Assembly: GCA_002099365.1 (NCBI GenBank)
Contig: MSED01000009.1
Coordinates: 186,001-250,000, forward strand
Direction of reading: 5' to 3'
DNA from: Phialophora verrucosa
Lineage: Eukaryota > Ascomycota > Eurotiomycetes > Chaetothyriales > Herpotrichiellaceae
DNA: 64,000 bases
The position numbers and the translations under genes were made by a program. How positions within the stretch are numbered: position 1 is the stretch's first letter; each line of letters starts with the position of its first letter. Shown here piece after piece: positions 22,020-31,375 of this stretch. The notes under the pieces are model-generated. The model was not told the DNA's origin. It searched no databases and worked only from the letters and a program-made list of their open reading frames with translations.

Positions 22020-22890
22020 ATGGCCGTTCTCAAGAACATCATCCTTGCGGCCTCCGTGCTCACCCCTCTCGTCGCCGCTATTCCGATGCTGGGACCGGAC
22101 AAGCGCGCCATCTACACCAACACCGTCACTGAGATCGCCTGGGTGACTGTCGAGGAGACCACCACCGTCTGGGTCGACCCAGCTGCTCCCACCCCTGCTC
22201 CGGTTGATGCTGTTGCCAGTACCACCAGCTCAGTTCCCGCCGTGGCCTCAGTCGAAGCGACATACGTTCCCTCGACTTTGGCGACCGTCGCTGCTGCTCC
22301 GCAACAACCACCTTCTTCCGTCCCGACCGTCGCTCCAGCTGCTGCTTACACGGCTCCTGCCGCGCCAGCTCCTGAACCGGTCGCATCTTCTTCTCCGGTC
22401 GTCCCGGTCCCAGCACCCGCTGCTTCCTCTCCTGCGCCGGTCTCTCTCGCCGCTCCAGCCACTATGACTCTTCAACCCAAGGCTACGGTCGGTAGTGACG
22501 GCTCGTGCGAGGGCTCAGGTGATGCTTGCCAAGGCGATGTAACCCACTGGGATGGCGGTAAGTGATTCATGTCCCCTGGGGCGAATTTCAAACTCGACTG
22601 ACATTCAATCTCCAGGTCTTGGCGCATGCGGCTGGAACGTCAACTCCGGCAGCGATATGCAGATTGCTCTCCCTTATGCATTCATGGGGACTCAGTCCAA
22701 CGGCAACCCTTACTGTGGTCGCTCCGTCACCTTGTACAACCCCACCACCGGCTCCACGGTCCAGGCAACAGTGGGCGACAAGTGCATGGGATGTGTCGAC
22801 CGAGCCATCGACTGCACTGATGCCCTGTTCAACGCCATCGCCCCCGGAGGTGATGGCCGTGTCAGCGGCATCCAATGGTGGTTGAACTAA
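22020..22890 (+). CDS. Secreted double-psi beta-barrel (expansin/RlpA-like) protein
   Basis: Two exons, 22020-22557 and 22616-22890, with a 58-nt GT-AG intron, giving 270 residues. A signal peptide (MAVLKNIILAASVLTPLVAA) is followed by a Lys-Arg pair at 28-29 that could be a Kex2 site. A Thr/Val segment (TVTEIAWVTVEETTTVWVD) comes next, then a ~100-residue Ala/Pro/Ser/Val linker likely to be O-mannosylated. The C-terminal domain (~165-270) has the DPBB pattern: GDVTHWDGGLGACGW, AFMGTQSNGNPYCGRSVTLY, VGDKCMGCVDRAIDCTDALF and a closing GRVSGIQWWLN. The six or more cysteines fit disulphides. The family acts on or binds wall polysaccharide outside the cell. No cellulose-binding module is present. 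Confidence 0.88.
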
Positions 22891-23735
22891 AGTTTATCAT
22901 TCCTCCACACTGCTCCTTCACACCAGGACTTGCACCACGCCGGTTCTGATCGAAAAGTTTGCCGAGCAAACAAAATTTTGACCTTGTATCGAGACTTCTG
23001 AGAAGTCTACCCGACACCAAGGTGCTTCTGGAAAGCAAGTCAGCTGTTACAGATACCAACTTCCGGTGGAGATGGCTCTGAAGGAAGCTTAGTCTGATCG
23101 CTGCATTCCGCGGCCGTCTTCTTTGCATTCCGACGGGACCCTTCCCACCACACCAATGACGAAATACAACGAACGTTATGAAACAAAGCGAGAGAGAGAA
23201 AAAAAGCATCAACGGGCCTACTAGCCAGCGCGAACGACCCATGCATGGCGAGGGCGAAGGCGGAACCCGGCGAAAATTATTCTTCATTCTTGACCCGCCC
23301 GCACCAGATATGTCGACAATATCCCTTGGATGTGATCGTCGATATGGTCGGTCGGGCATCTAGACTTTGGGTACGGGAAGGAAACGGAAAGGATTTCAGG
23401 ATTCCTGGCGTTCACGGGGATTAGACCTATAAACTGAATACACACAGCACTGTCTTGCATACCATACCATGCCATACCAACCATAGAGGCTTGTAGTGGC
23501 CGCACCAAGCCTCCTAAAGCAAATGCCGTGCAACCCAGATGATTCCGCACCGTCCGTCAGTCAGCTTACTGATTGAAAGTTTGATATTTTCTTCTCTTCT
23601 TGGTTTTTATACTCGCGGTACTCGTGACGATGACGATGATAGGTAGATGTAGATCACAACGACACGAAATCAACATATATAATGATACGCGTATATAACC
23701 TCCAGCAGAGAGAGAACAGAAGACGTCCGTGGACA

Positions 23736-23757
23736 TGGACCTGGACCTGGACCTGGA
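23736..23757. repeat. TGGACC hexamer repeat
   Basis: About three and a half copies of TGGACC in non-coding DNA. Confidence 0.75.
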
Positions 23758-24221
23758 CACGGAAGTACAGAGACGTCCAACCCAAGCTTTTTGAGCTGAG
23801 ACGCTCATCGAAGCAAACGCTGCAGGATTGGCTGGCTCCTGGGGTGATGCTACAGTAGTGTTGTCCGGGAGTGTCGGGTTGGGAACTACCCGCCTATAAC
23901 GGATGCATATCCCCTAGTAGGGAGATACAGTACTGTAGCACATGACTTTCGGGCGTAAAGCCGCTTAGCATATTATCTACTCGGTACCGTAGGAGACGAT
24001 CGGTGGACTTCCGCCGGACAGAGCGGACCAAGACAGGTCCAACACACCCCCGTTGATTTCCGGGTTTCCGTGACTTGCCTGCGCGCCCCTAAACTTGATA
24101 AGTCGTGGGTGCATGTGCATCATGCAGCTGCTCACATTTGGGACAGCCATGCGATGGATGATACGGTATGCTGTTGCCTGCTCTGATATGCTACCCTTTG
24201 CTGGTATGCCTCGATTAGGGA

Positions 24222-24245
24222 GGTAGGTAGGTAGGTAGGTAGGTA
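24222..24245. repeat. Microsatellite (GGTA)6
   Basis: Six perfect tetranucleotide units, ~420 bases before the GNAT start. Confidence 0.9.
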
Positions 24246-24390
24246 AGCTCGCCACATGCGTGGGATTTTTTTTCTTCGAGAGCGCAACAGCGTCCGCGGT
24301 CGATCTTTTCACACCCGCGCTGCGCAACGGTTCGCAGATTTTACGAACAAGGTGCTTGGGTGAGAAATTCCGTCTGCGTCTACGCAATCG

Positions 24391-24430
24391 TATACTCCGT
24401 ACTTGCTCAGTATACTCAATACTTGCTCAG
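24391..24430. repeat. Two tandem 20-base copies, 18 of 20 identical
   Basis: The units occupy 24391-24410 and 24411-24430 and differ at two adjacent bases. The first contains the nonamer TACTCCGTA, which recurs elsewhere in intergenic DNA of this window. Confidence 0.85.
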
Positions 24431-24662
24431 TAGTGGGGCCGGGGCTAGGGCTGGAGCATTTGATATCCGGGAGGTCTTACGAGAGGAACGGAAGGAGTCT
24501 ATCACATTAGGAGAGGGCGCGAGCATTGATATTCTGTCCTCGGTACGCCGCCATCGCCCTCAGGAATAAGTGGCTTCTTTAACTTCATACTCTAGACAGA
24601 AGGACTCAAAAACCTGAGGACGGGCTTATTTTCACGACAGACTACGCAGCAAGCAATCGAAC

Positions 24663-25484
24663 ATGCGTCTTGTTCTTTCTCGACTCGAGGCTCGGGACCT
24701 CGATGCCGTTGTCCCCATGCTGTTCGAGTCCTTCAGCAAGGTCGAACTGGCCAATGTGTTCTTCGGGCGAAGATCCCCGTCGTCGTACGCCTATGCCAAG
24801 AAGACTCTCCTGAACGGGCTGCTCAACGACCCTGCCGACGTGTTTCTCAAGATCGAGGACCTCGACGCCGGGGCCGATGTGAACGTGCTCGATGAAAAGG
24901 GCAACACCATCTCCACCGAGAGACGGACACGCATTGTCTGCGCGAGCAATTGGAAAATCTTCCCAACGTACGTGACGCCAAAGGGGCAGCAGCAGGCGGT
25001 GGCGGCGGAGGGCGAAAGCAGGCAAGCGAATGGTGCGACCGCGCAACTCAAAGAAGAGGCGAAGAACGAGTCGGCCCTTTCGTACCTGGACACGGAACAG
25101 GAACGCGCCGACGCAGCCGTCCTGCTGGAAGACTTCCTCACCCGCCGACGCCGGGAGTGCAAGGAGGGTCACGTCCTGTGTTTCTTGCTGTTCACGGACC
25201 CGGAGTACCAGGGCAAAGGATGTGGGCGCATGATGATGCAGTGGGGAAACGATGTCGCCGACGCGTTGATGTTGCCTTGCTGGATCGAGGCCTCGCCTGA
25301 GGGGGAATTGCTGTATAAGCAGATGGGGTATGTAGGAAGGGAACGGGTGCGAATTCAGACGAAGAGCTTTCTCAGCGAGTATTTGCACATGCGAAGGCCG
25401 GCGATGGTGGCGGGAGTTAGGTTGGAAGGGAAGAAGACGTTGGTGAGAGAGCCGGCTGAACAGGAGCGGAATGGAAGTGCTTGA
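24663..25484 (+). CDS. GNAT-family N-acetyltransferase
   Basis: A single exon of 273 residues. The N-terminal half (VLSRLEARDLDAVVPMLFES) is the usual first strand and helix of a GNAT fold. A Gln/Ala-rich, poorly conserved insertion lies at ~105-140. The acetyl-CoA-binding motif A is FTDPEYQGKGCGRMMMQWGN at about 177-196. WIEASPEGELLYKQMGYVG follows as motif B, with the typical aromatic near the thiol site. The C-terminus is basic. The acceptor substrate cannot be deduced. Fungal proteins of this type act on small molecules or protein N-termini in the cytosol. A long antisense open frame across this gene is a codon-bias shadow. Confidence 0.82.
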   Translation: MRLVLSRLEARDLDAVVPMLFESFSKVELANVFFGRRSPSSYAYAKKTLLNGLLNDPADVFLKIEDLDAGADVNVLDEKGNTISTERRTRIVCASNWKIFPTYVTPKGQQQAVAAEGESRQANGATAQLKEEAKNESALSYLDTEQERADAAVLLEDFLTRRRRECKEGHVLCFLLFTDPEYQGKGCGRMMMQWGNDVADALMLPCWIEASPEGELLYKQMGYVGRERVRIQTKSFLSEYLHMRRPAMVAGVRLEGKKTLVREPAEQERNGSA

Positions 25485-25858
25485 ACGGCGAAACCTGCAG
25501 ATCCTCGCTTTCCAACAGCAAATACAGGAGTAGACAGTAGATAGTAGACAGTAGTATCCGCACTGTGCACTCAAATACTGTGTCTTCCAGGCTGTCCTCT
25601 GCTTCCGAAGTCACGCGTGGTTCCTACGTCATTGCTCTCTCTCTCTCAAAAACCTCCGCAAAATCTGCGCCCTCGTCGCCAGCGTGATTCGGCATTGAAT
25701 CCGCCGATATCTGCTGATCGAGTTGAGCAATTCAAGTATTTCCCATAACCTATCGAAAGCTGGTGTAGTGCAGCCCAGCTGCCATCTTTGGAATTCTTGC
25801 GAGCCCAAAGGTCGGCTGTCCTGTCCTATGTTCATACGATAGCACTTCTCTCGCTCTC
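25485..25858. other. Intergenic, 0.37 kb
   Basis: Short spacer between two co-oriented genes, with a CT-repeat (CTCTCTCTCTC) near 25636. It presumably carries the ABC1-kinase promoter. Confidence 0.45.
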
Positions 25859-27639
25859 ATGCGAATCTCTACCGAAGCCCTTGCCTTCCTGCGGGGTCGT
25901 GCTTCTTGGACATGTGCTCGGTGCAAAAACTTACCGCGGAATCCTATCCACAGGGCGCGGAGGCGCTTCACTTCCCATCAGGGCCCAGCGAGGGTAGTGA
26001 GACCCCGGCAGGCCGTGTATTGGGCAGCCGCAGGTGGAGGTGTTGCGGGCGCAGGAGTGCTTGCTTTTGGTGACAATATCAAACACGGCTGGCTGGCTGC
26101 AGAGAGGACGAGCAGGGTCATCTCAACCTTGGTGGTCTGTATAAATGAGTATGTGCTGGCAATGACCACAACTCCCAAAAAAAGAGCGAAAGACTGACGT
26201 GAGACAGCTACCGAGTCACGCTGAACGAGCAGTACGATGATCCCGAAGAACATACGAAAAGCCTCAAGGCCTGCCACAAACGCTGTGCCGATCGTGTCCT
26301 CAAGGCTATGGAGGCCAACGGATCAATATTCATCAAGTTGGGCCAACACATATCGTCCATGGGATACCTCCTCCCTCTCGAATGGACCGAGACATTCGTG
26401 CCTTTACAAGACAGGTGTCCCGTATCATCCTACGAGTCGATAGAGGACATGTTTCTTCGAGACACCGGCCGCCGGATAGAGGACGAGTTCGCCGAGTTCG
26501 GCAAAGAACCCATTGGCGCGGCGTCGCTGGCGCAGGTCCATATAGCCGTCTTGAAAGACACGGGTCAAACAGTGGCTGTGAAGGTCCAACATCCCGCACT
26601 CGAGGAATGGGTGCCGCTCGACCTGGCCCTGACGAGATTCACATTCCGGAGTTTGAAGAGGGCTTTCCCAGATTATGACCTCGAATGGCTGAGTAACGAA
26701 ATGGACTTCTCCCTACCCCAGGAGCTCGACTTTGCGCTCGAGGGCCAAAATGCCACCTACGCCCGCAACTACTTTGAGCGGAACACAAAGTTTCCGCTCA
26801 TCATACCGAAAGTGGTGTCCGCGAGCAGAAGATTCCTCGTCATGGAATACGTGACCGGAGCTAGGGTGGACAATCTCGCCTATCTGAAGGAGCACAATAT
26901 TTCCCGGGACGAGGTATCAGCAACGCTGGCTAGGATTTTCAACGTCATGATCTTTTCGCGGAATGCACCCCTGCATTGCGATCCGCACGCAGGAAACATC
27001 GCCATTCGTCACAACCCAAACAGAAGGTATCCTTACAACTTTGACGTTGTACTATACGACCATGGTCTCTACCGCATGCCGGATGACAAGTTAAGGAAAG
27101 ACTACGCAAAGCTTTGGCTCGCCGTGATCGACGCCGATGAGGCGAGGATGCGCAAATACGCCTACGAGGTCGCTGGGATAGGCGATAAGGAATTCCCCCT
27201 GTTTGCCTCGGCCATCACAGGCCGGGATTACCGCGTGCTTGTCCGCAAACAACTCACTACGTCGCTTCGCGACGTCAACGAGAAGGAGGGTATCAATGAA
27301 GTCTTCGGCGAGGATCTCCTTCAACAACTCGTGCAACTCCTGGGGCACGTGCCACGGATCATTCTTCTGATTCTCAAAACCAACGACCTCACCCGGAGTC
27401 TGGACGAGGCGTTGGGCTCGACGCAGCCCATGAGACCTATGCTAATACTGGCCAAGTATGCCAGTTGGACAGTCTGGCAGGACGAGAAAGACATGATCAA
27501 GCGGCGGGGCGGTTTCCTTCGACCGCAGAATTTCTTGAGGCTACTGCGGGCGTGGATTCAGTTCTTGAGGATCGAGGTGAAGTTGATCGGGTATGAGCGA
27601 TACTTGTCAATAAGGAGACACCTGGGTCTGGAAGGATAG
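25859..27639 (+). CDS. Mitochondrial ABC1/ADCK (UbiB-family) atypical kinase, Mcp2/Cqd2-like
   Basis: Two exons, 25859-26148 and 26208-27639 (59-nt intron, CTGAC branch site), 573 residues. The Arg-rich N-terminus (NPIHRARRRFTSHQ) looks like a mitochondrial presequence. A hydrophobic segment (AVYWAAAGGGVAGAGVLAFG) follows. Family motifs are all present: the KxGQ element IFIKLGQHISSMGYLLP, the Ala-rich loop IGAASLAQVH in place of a P-loop, the lysine in VAVKVQHP, ELDFALEGQNA, the catalytic HCDPHAGNIAI and the metal-binding YDHGLYR. These proteins sit in the inner membrane or intermembrane space and influence coenzyme Q distribution and lipid homeostasis. Resemblance to Mcp2/Cqd2/ADCK1 rather than Coq8 is inferred from the GQ-region and the terminal block. 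Confidence 0.87.
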
Positions 27640-28226
27640 ATGCGCGGCAAAAGCAAATGAGTGGTCGGTATGGGTAGAGGAGATTCCAGCAACTTTGTAT
27701 CTGGTTGCCCTTAGCGAGGCGTCTGGTCCCTCTTCTAATGTCGAGATTATATTCAGTGATCGGGCTGGGTAGCAGAGAATATTCATTCCGGAAGTATGTG
27801 GCACAGGTACCCTCCCGCTCACCATGAGACTCGGGGCAGTAACAGCCATTCCTCAGGCCCTCTACTATCGACGAAATTGCTTAGCTCTCCAGACATGACG
27901 GTCTGGAGAATACCACCACGAATATGTGACAGCCTCGTGGACGGTCAGCTTCACACATGATTGGTCAGCCTTGCCGGCTTCTCGTCCATCTCGACTGCCA
28001 CGTCCTTTGCGCTCATTGATCGTGCATCCTGCTCCACGTCGGCCGGTTTCTCGAATCCTTCACCTGTTCAGTTACATATTCTCTCATGCTAATCGGCACG
28101 GAGCACCATGGTAAATCGTGATACCCCTCTTCTGCGTCTTCGATATTCAATACATGAGTTACGCGACCGGTGTGTTCCATCATAATTTCTTCGCCTTTCG
28201 CTCATCGAGGTTCAATCTTTCCCAAC
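27640..28226. other. Intergenic, 0.6 kb
   Basis: 3' flank of the ABC1 kinase and promoter of the folate gene. A CT-rich stretch precedes the next ATG. No gene was seen. Confidence 0.45.
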
Positions 28227-29798
28227 ATGATCACTCTCGGTCTCCAACGAATCACCCAGCTCCTCGGTCCGCTGTTCAATGCTAACCCGAGGCTCCCATG
28301 GAAAGCTGTCCATATTGCGGGGACGAACGGCAAAGGAAGCGTTGCCGCTCTGATCTCAACATTCCTCGGCCATTTAGGATACAGGGTCGGCCGCTTCACG
28401 TCTCCACACCTCATTGATCGATGGGACTGCATCACAATCAATAAGAAAGTCGTCGATCGGGCCCAATTCCTTCCGATTGAGCAGCATTTCCGGGATCACA
28501 GTATCAAAGAGAATATTGGAGCCAGCGAGTTCGAGATCCTTACCGCCTCTGCTTTCCAGCTATTCACGAACGAAAACGTCGATGTTGCAGTGATTGAATG
28601 CGGCCTGGGCGGACGTGAAGATGCAACGAATGTTCTCAGGCCTTGGGATGTGATCCTCAGCGTCCTCACTAAGGTGGGCCTCGATCATACCGAGTTTCTC
28701 GGACACACGCTGGAAGCCATTGCGGCAGAGAAAGTCGGCATCTTCAAGCCTGGAGTGCCTGTTGTCGTGGACCAGAGCAACGAGAAAGGTGTCATTGGGG
28801 TGGTTGGGGAGCGGCTGAAGAAGCTGGGTTGGGGCAGAGATGGCCAAGTTGGCGTTTACTTCTCTCTCGACGAACAGAGTGGGGAGTTGGAGGGTGTTAT
28901 TCGACAACTGAGAATGGCACGCCACCAGGCAGAGAACCTCTATACTGCCTGGTCTGCTTTTCGACATGCGCAAAATAGTCTCCGTATCATGCACTCCAAT
29001 CGACAGCCACCACCAGGACAGGAGCCCCCTCACCACGCTGAGCTACAGCCAGGGATAACCTTTTGGCCCTCACGGGCACAAAATACGCCTGACGACCGTA
29101 TGATCTCTGGAGAGGGGCCTTCCCTACCTGACTCAGTGATGGCGTCCCTCGAGAAGCTCATCGTCGAGGCACAATCGAGCCTGCCAGGGCGTCTCCAATG
29201 GCTTACACTGCCTCGGGAACTGCTTCCTCAAGGTCTCCCGGCGTCCTTGGCTGAGGCAGAAAGCCGCGGACCCCACAACTCCAGCGACACAAAAGTCCTT
29301 CTCGACGGAGCGCACAATGCCCAATCGGCTACAGCACTGGCAGAATTTGTCGACAACAACATACGTCCCAAACCTCTAGGCATCCGATCAGACCACTCCA
29401 CACCGATGACTTGGCTCCTGTCCGTCAAGAACGACAAGGACGCCGACAACATTCTGTCGATACTACTCAAACCCCATGACAACGTCATCACATGCAGTTT
29501 CGGCCCCGTAGACGGCATGCCGTGGGTAAAGCCGATGCCGCCAAGCGATCTAGCAGCCAAGGCGAGGAGGCTTACGGACGGCATCGTGACAGCTCTGCCT
29601 GATGGCGACAAAATCGACCGAGAAGACCTTCACAATGCCAACATTGCCAAGACCATACAGGAAGCCGTTCGAACCGCTTCTTCTGCCACGGGCGGGACTG
29701 GCCATAGCCCGGTCTGCATCACCGGCAGCCTATACCTGGTAGGTGATGTTCTAAGGTGTGTCCGTAAAGCCGGCGGGTCGATATACGAGACCAGATAG
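28227..29798 (+). CDS. FOL3: Dihydrofolate synthase / folylpolyglutamate synthase family (Fol3-like)
   Basis: A single exon. The open frame continues upstream, but the first ATG is 28227, giving 523 residues with the usual family start MITLGLQRITQLLG. The ATP-binding P-loop is AGTNGKGS at 31-38. RFTSPHLIDRWDCITIN forms the folate-side loop. VIECGLGGREDATNV and LTKVGLDHTEFLG are the metal and phosphate-binding blocks, and LLDGAHNAQS around residue 360 is the C-terminal glutamate-ligase motif. The enzyme adds glutamate to dihydropteroate using ATP, making dihydrofolate. Fungal Fol3 proteins are distinct from polyglutamylating Met7, and the length and lack of a presequence favour Fol3. A Pro/His-rich insertion around residue 270 is unusual but does not hit a motif. 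Confidence 0.88.
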   Translation: MITLGLQRITQLLGPLFNANPRLPWKAVHIAGTNGKGSVAALISTFLGHLGYRVGRFTSPHLIDRWDCITINKKVVDRAQFLPIEQHFRDHSIKENIGASEFEILTASAFQLFTNENVDVAVIECGLGGREDATNVLRPWDVILSVLTKVGLDHTEFLGHTLEAIAAEKVGIFKPGVPVVVDQSNEKGVIGVVGERLKKLGWGRDGQVGVYFSLDEQSGELEGVIRQLRMARHQAENLYTAWSAFRHAQNSLRIMHSNRQPPPGQEPPHHAELQPGITFWPSRAQNTPDDRMISGEGPSLPDSVMASLEKLIVEAQSSLPGRLQWLTLPRELLPQGLPASLAEAESRGPHNSSDTKVLLDGAHNAQSATALAEFVDNNIRPKPLGIRSDHSTPMTWLLSVKNDKDADNILSILLKPHDNVITCSFGPVDGMPWVKPMPPSDLAAKARRLTDGIVTALPDGDKIDREDLHNANIAKTIQEAVRTASSATGGTGHSPVCITGSLYLVGDVLRCVRKAGGSIYETR

Positions 29799-30478
29799 GG
29801 GATATATTACCTGGAATGCGGATTGTGGGAAGCGACTATGGAGTAAGATAGGCGTACAGTAGCGACTACGGAGTAAGATATGCGTACAGTAGGGACTACG
29901 GAGTATGGAGTATGGAGTACGGAGTGAGTGGGAATAGAATCTGAAAGAACGGTGGTGTACAGTTCCGATACCTGTGAGTGTAATGTGATGCTAGTCTCCT
30001 GCCGCGGACACGCCCATCAATGCGAACTGCTGTATTGTGTAGAGTCGTCGTCGCTGCACCAGGTTACTATAGACAGTCTCACAACTTGCTGAGTGATAGA
30101 TCCAAATTGTGAGCTTAGGGCGGGCATGTAAGATCTATCGCCTTTGACGTACGTATTTATGTATACACCTAGCCTGGCTGAGTCAAGAACATACAGAGAC
30201 TGGAGCGATATACAAGCCTCCCACATACAGTATGGACGTGCAGGTTAGCGATCCGTCTCTAGTAGCGTAGGACTGCCCGACTACCCTATGTAAGCTGGTA
30301 AGCTGGCTATGTGTCCGACGAGAGTAGCTGAGGAGCTCATCGAGACTACAGCATCCGCCCCCTGCCTTGCCCCGCCCCTGTCGCACTACTCATCTGCCTC
30401 CGCCCAGGTGATGGATCACGCGACGTGAAGTTTGGTGAAAGGGCTGTGACTCCAGATACGAGTTTCTCCTGGGGAACT
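29799..30478. other. Intergenic, 0.7 kb, between convergent genes
   Basis: It contains 30-base tandem repeats at 29831-29926. No gene was seen. Confidence 0.5.
29831..29926. repeat. 30-base tandem repeats with TACGGAGTA cores
   Basis: Two nearly identical 30-base units (29831-29860, 29861-29890), a degenerate third beginning at 29891, then a run of TATGGAG-like heptamers. Exact TACGGAGTA occurs at 29867 and 29897. It lies just beyond the stop of the folate gene. Confidence 0.85.
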
Positions 30479-31375
30479 CTAACTTGCGGTACTCGTACCG
30501 AGGCGAACAGGCCGAACCATCAAAACCTGCGCATACCACCCCTCCCCCTTCCTTGCAGGATCTTTCTGCAGTCTCTCGGCCGTGAACTCGGGGCCCTTAT
30601 CTTGCCCGCCCTCCCACCTCTCCAGATCCACCCAAATCACACCGCTCCTCTCCTCATCATTACCGCCCTCACCGAACCTCGTGAAGCCCACGGATTCATA
30701 CACCCCGATCCCCTTGGGGGTCGCCTCCAACATACTGGGCAGACCGCGGGCGTCGGCCTCGGAACACGCATGGCGCATCAACATCCCGCCGGCGCCGCGG
30801 CGGTGGTGGTCCGGGTGCGTGTACAGATTGTCGACGAGGACGTGGGGGCCGAGTCTCGAGCTGAGCAGGGCCCGCGCCTCGACTAGGTGGGACCAGAAAT
30901 CCGAGGCGAGCGAGCCGTGCGAATATGCCGGCCAGGTGCGTGGTTCGGTTGCGGAGGTCGGCGGTGGAGCAGCGGTGCTGACGCTGGTGGTGGTAGTGGT
31001 AGCGGACGGCGGGCCATTGACATTGACATTGACATTGACGAAATAATATTTCATCGCGGCGATGGTCTTGCCTTTGCGGGCGGGTTGCGGGGCCTGCTCA
31101 TCCCGGGTTCGGGTTCCCGTAATCACTTCTTCGTCTTCCGGGAGGGAGTCGTCGAGGACGATGGCGAAGCGACAGTTCGGCTCCTCGCGAAAGGCCTTGG
31201 TGTGCCGCTCCATCATCCCGGCGAGGTACCCTTCGTGCGCGTCGGATGGGCCATAGTAGATGGATTTCATTAGCGGGACCGTCAGCCATGCTGCGAGGTG
31301 GATGCGGGCGATCGCTGGGAAATAGAGAATCGCACTGGGGTCGGCAGGGTCGAGGACGTGGACTTCGAGTGGCAT
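30479..31375 (-). CDS. GNAT-family N-acetyltransferase
   Basis: A single exon from ATG at 31375 to the stop at 30479, 298 residues. The N-terminus has the GNAT first helix around FPAIARIHLAAWLTVPLMKS. A disordered insertion at ~120-150 contains an Asn-Val repeat and poly-Thr. Motif A is NLYTHPDHHRRGAGGMLMRH at about 186-205, and MLEATPKGIGVYESVGFTRF follows as motif B. The end (KGEGWYAQVLMVRP) is typical of the fungal family that resembles puromycin/small-molecule acetyltransferases. It does not look like a recent duplicate of the GNAT gene at 24663. The acceptor substrate is unknown. Confidence 0.82.
   Translation of the reverse strand: MPLEVHVLDPADPSAILYFPAIARIHLAAWLTVPLMKSIYYGPSDAHEGYLAGMMERHTKAFREEPNCRFAIVLDDSLPEDEEVITGTRTRDEQAPQPARKGKTIAAMKYYFVNVNVNVNGPPSATTTTTSVSTAAPPPTSATEPRTWPAYSHGSLASDFWSHLVEARALLSSRLGPHVLVDNLYTHPDHHRRGAGGMLMRHACSEADARGLPSMLEATPKGIGVYESVGFTRFGEGGNDEERSGVIWVDLERWEGGQDKGPEFTAERLQKDPARKGEGWYAQVLMVRPVRLGTSTAS
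31016..31039 (-). repeat. In-frame hexamer repeat (ATTGAC)4 in GNAT coding region
   Basis: Four perfect copies encode Asn-Val dipeptides within the disordered insertion, so copy-number changes would keep the reading frame. Confidence 0.9.

Larger units (their letters stand above)
22891..24662. other. Intergenic, 1.8 kb, rich in simple repeats
   Basis: No gene is supported. It contains a TGGACC hexamer run (23736-23757), (GGTA)6 (24222-24245) and two near-identical 20-base copies (24391-24430). The final ~200 bases are the promoter of the GNAT gene. Confidence 0.55.

Noticed and set aside
24642..25574. Long antisense frame (310 codons) across the GNAT gene
   Set aside because: It overlaps a well-supported acetyltransferase and has no domain. 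GC-rich codon bias on the plus strand explains it.
28170..28226. Earlier GTG start for the folate gene
   Set aside because: GTG is not a normal nuclear start, and ATG at 28227 gives the family N-terminus.
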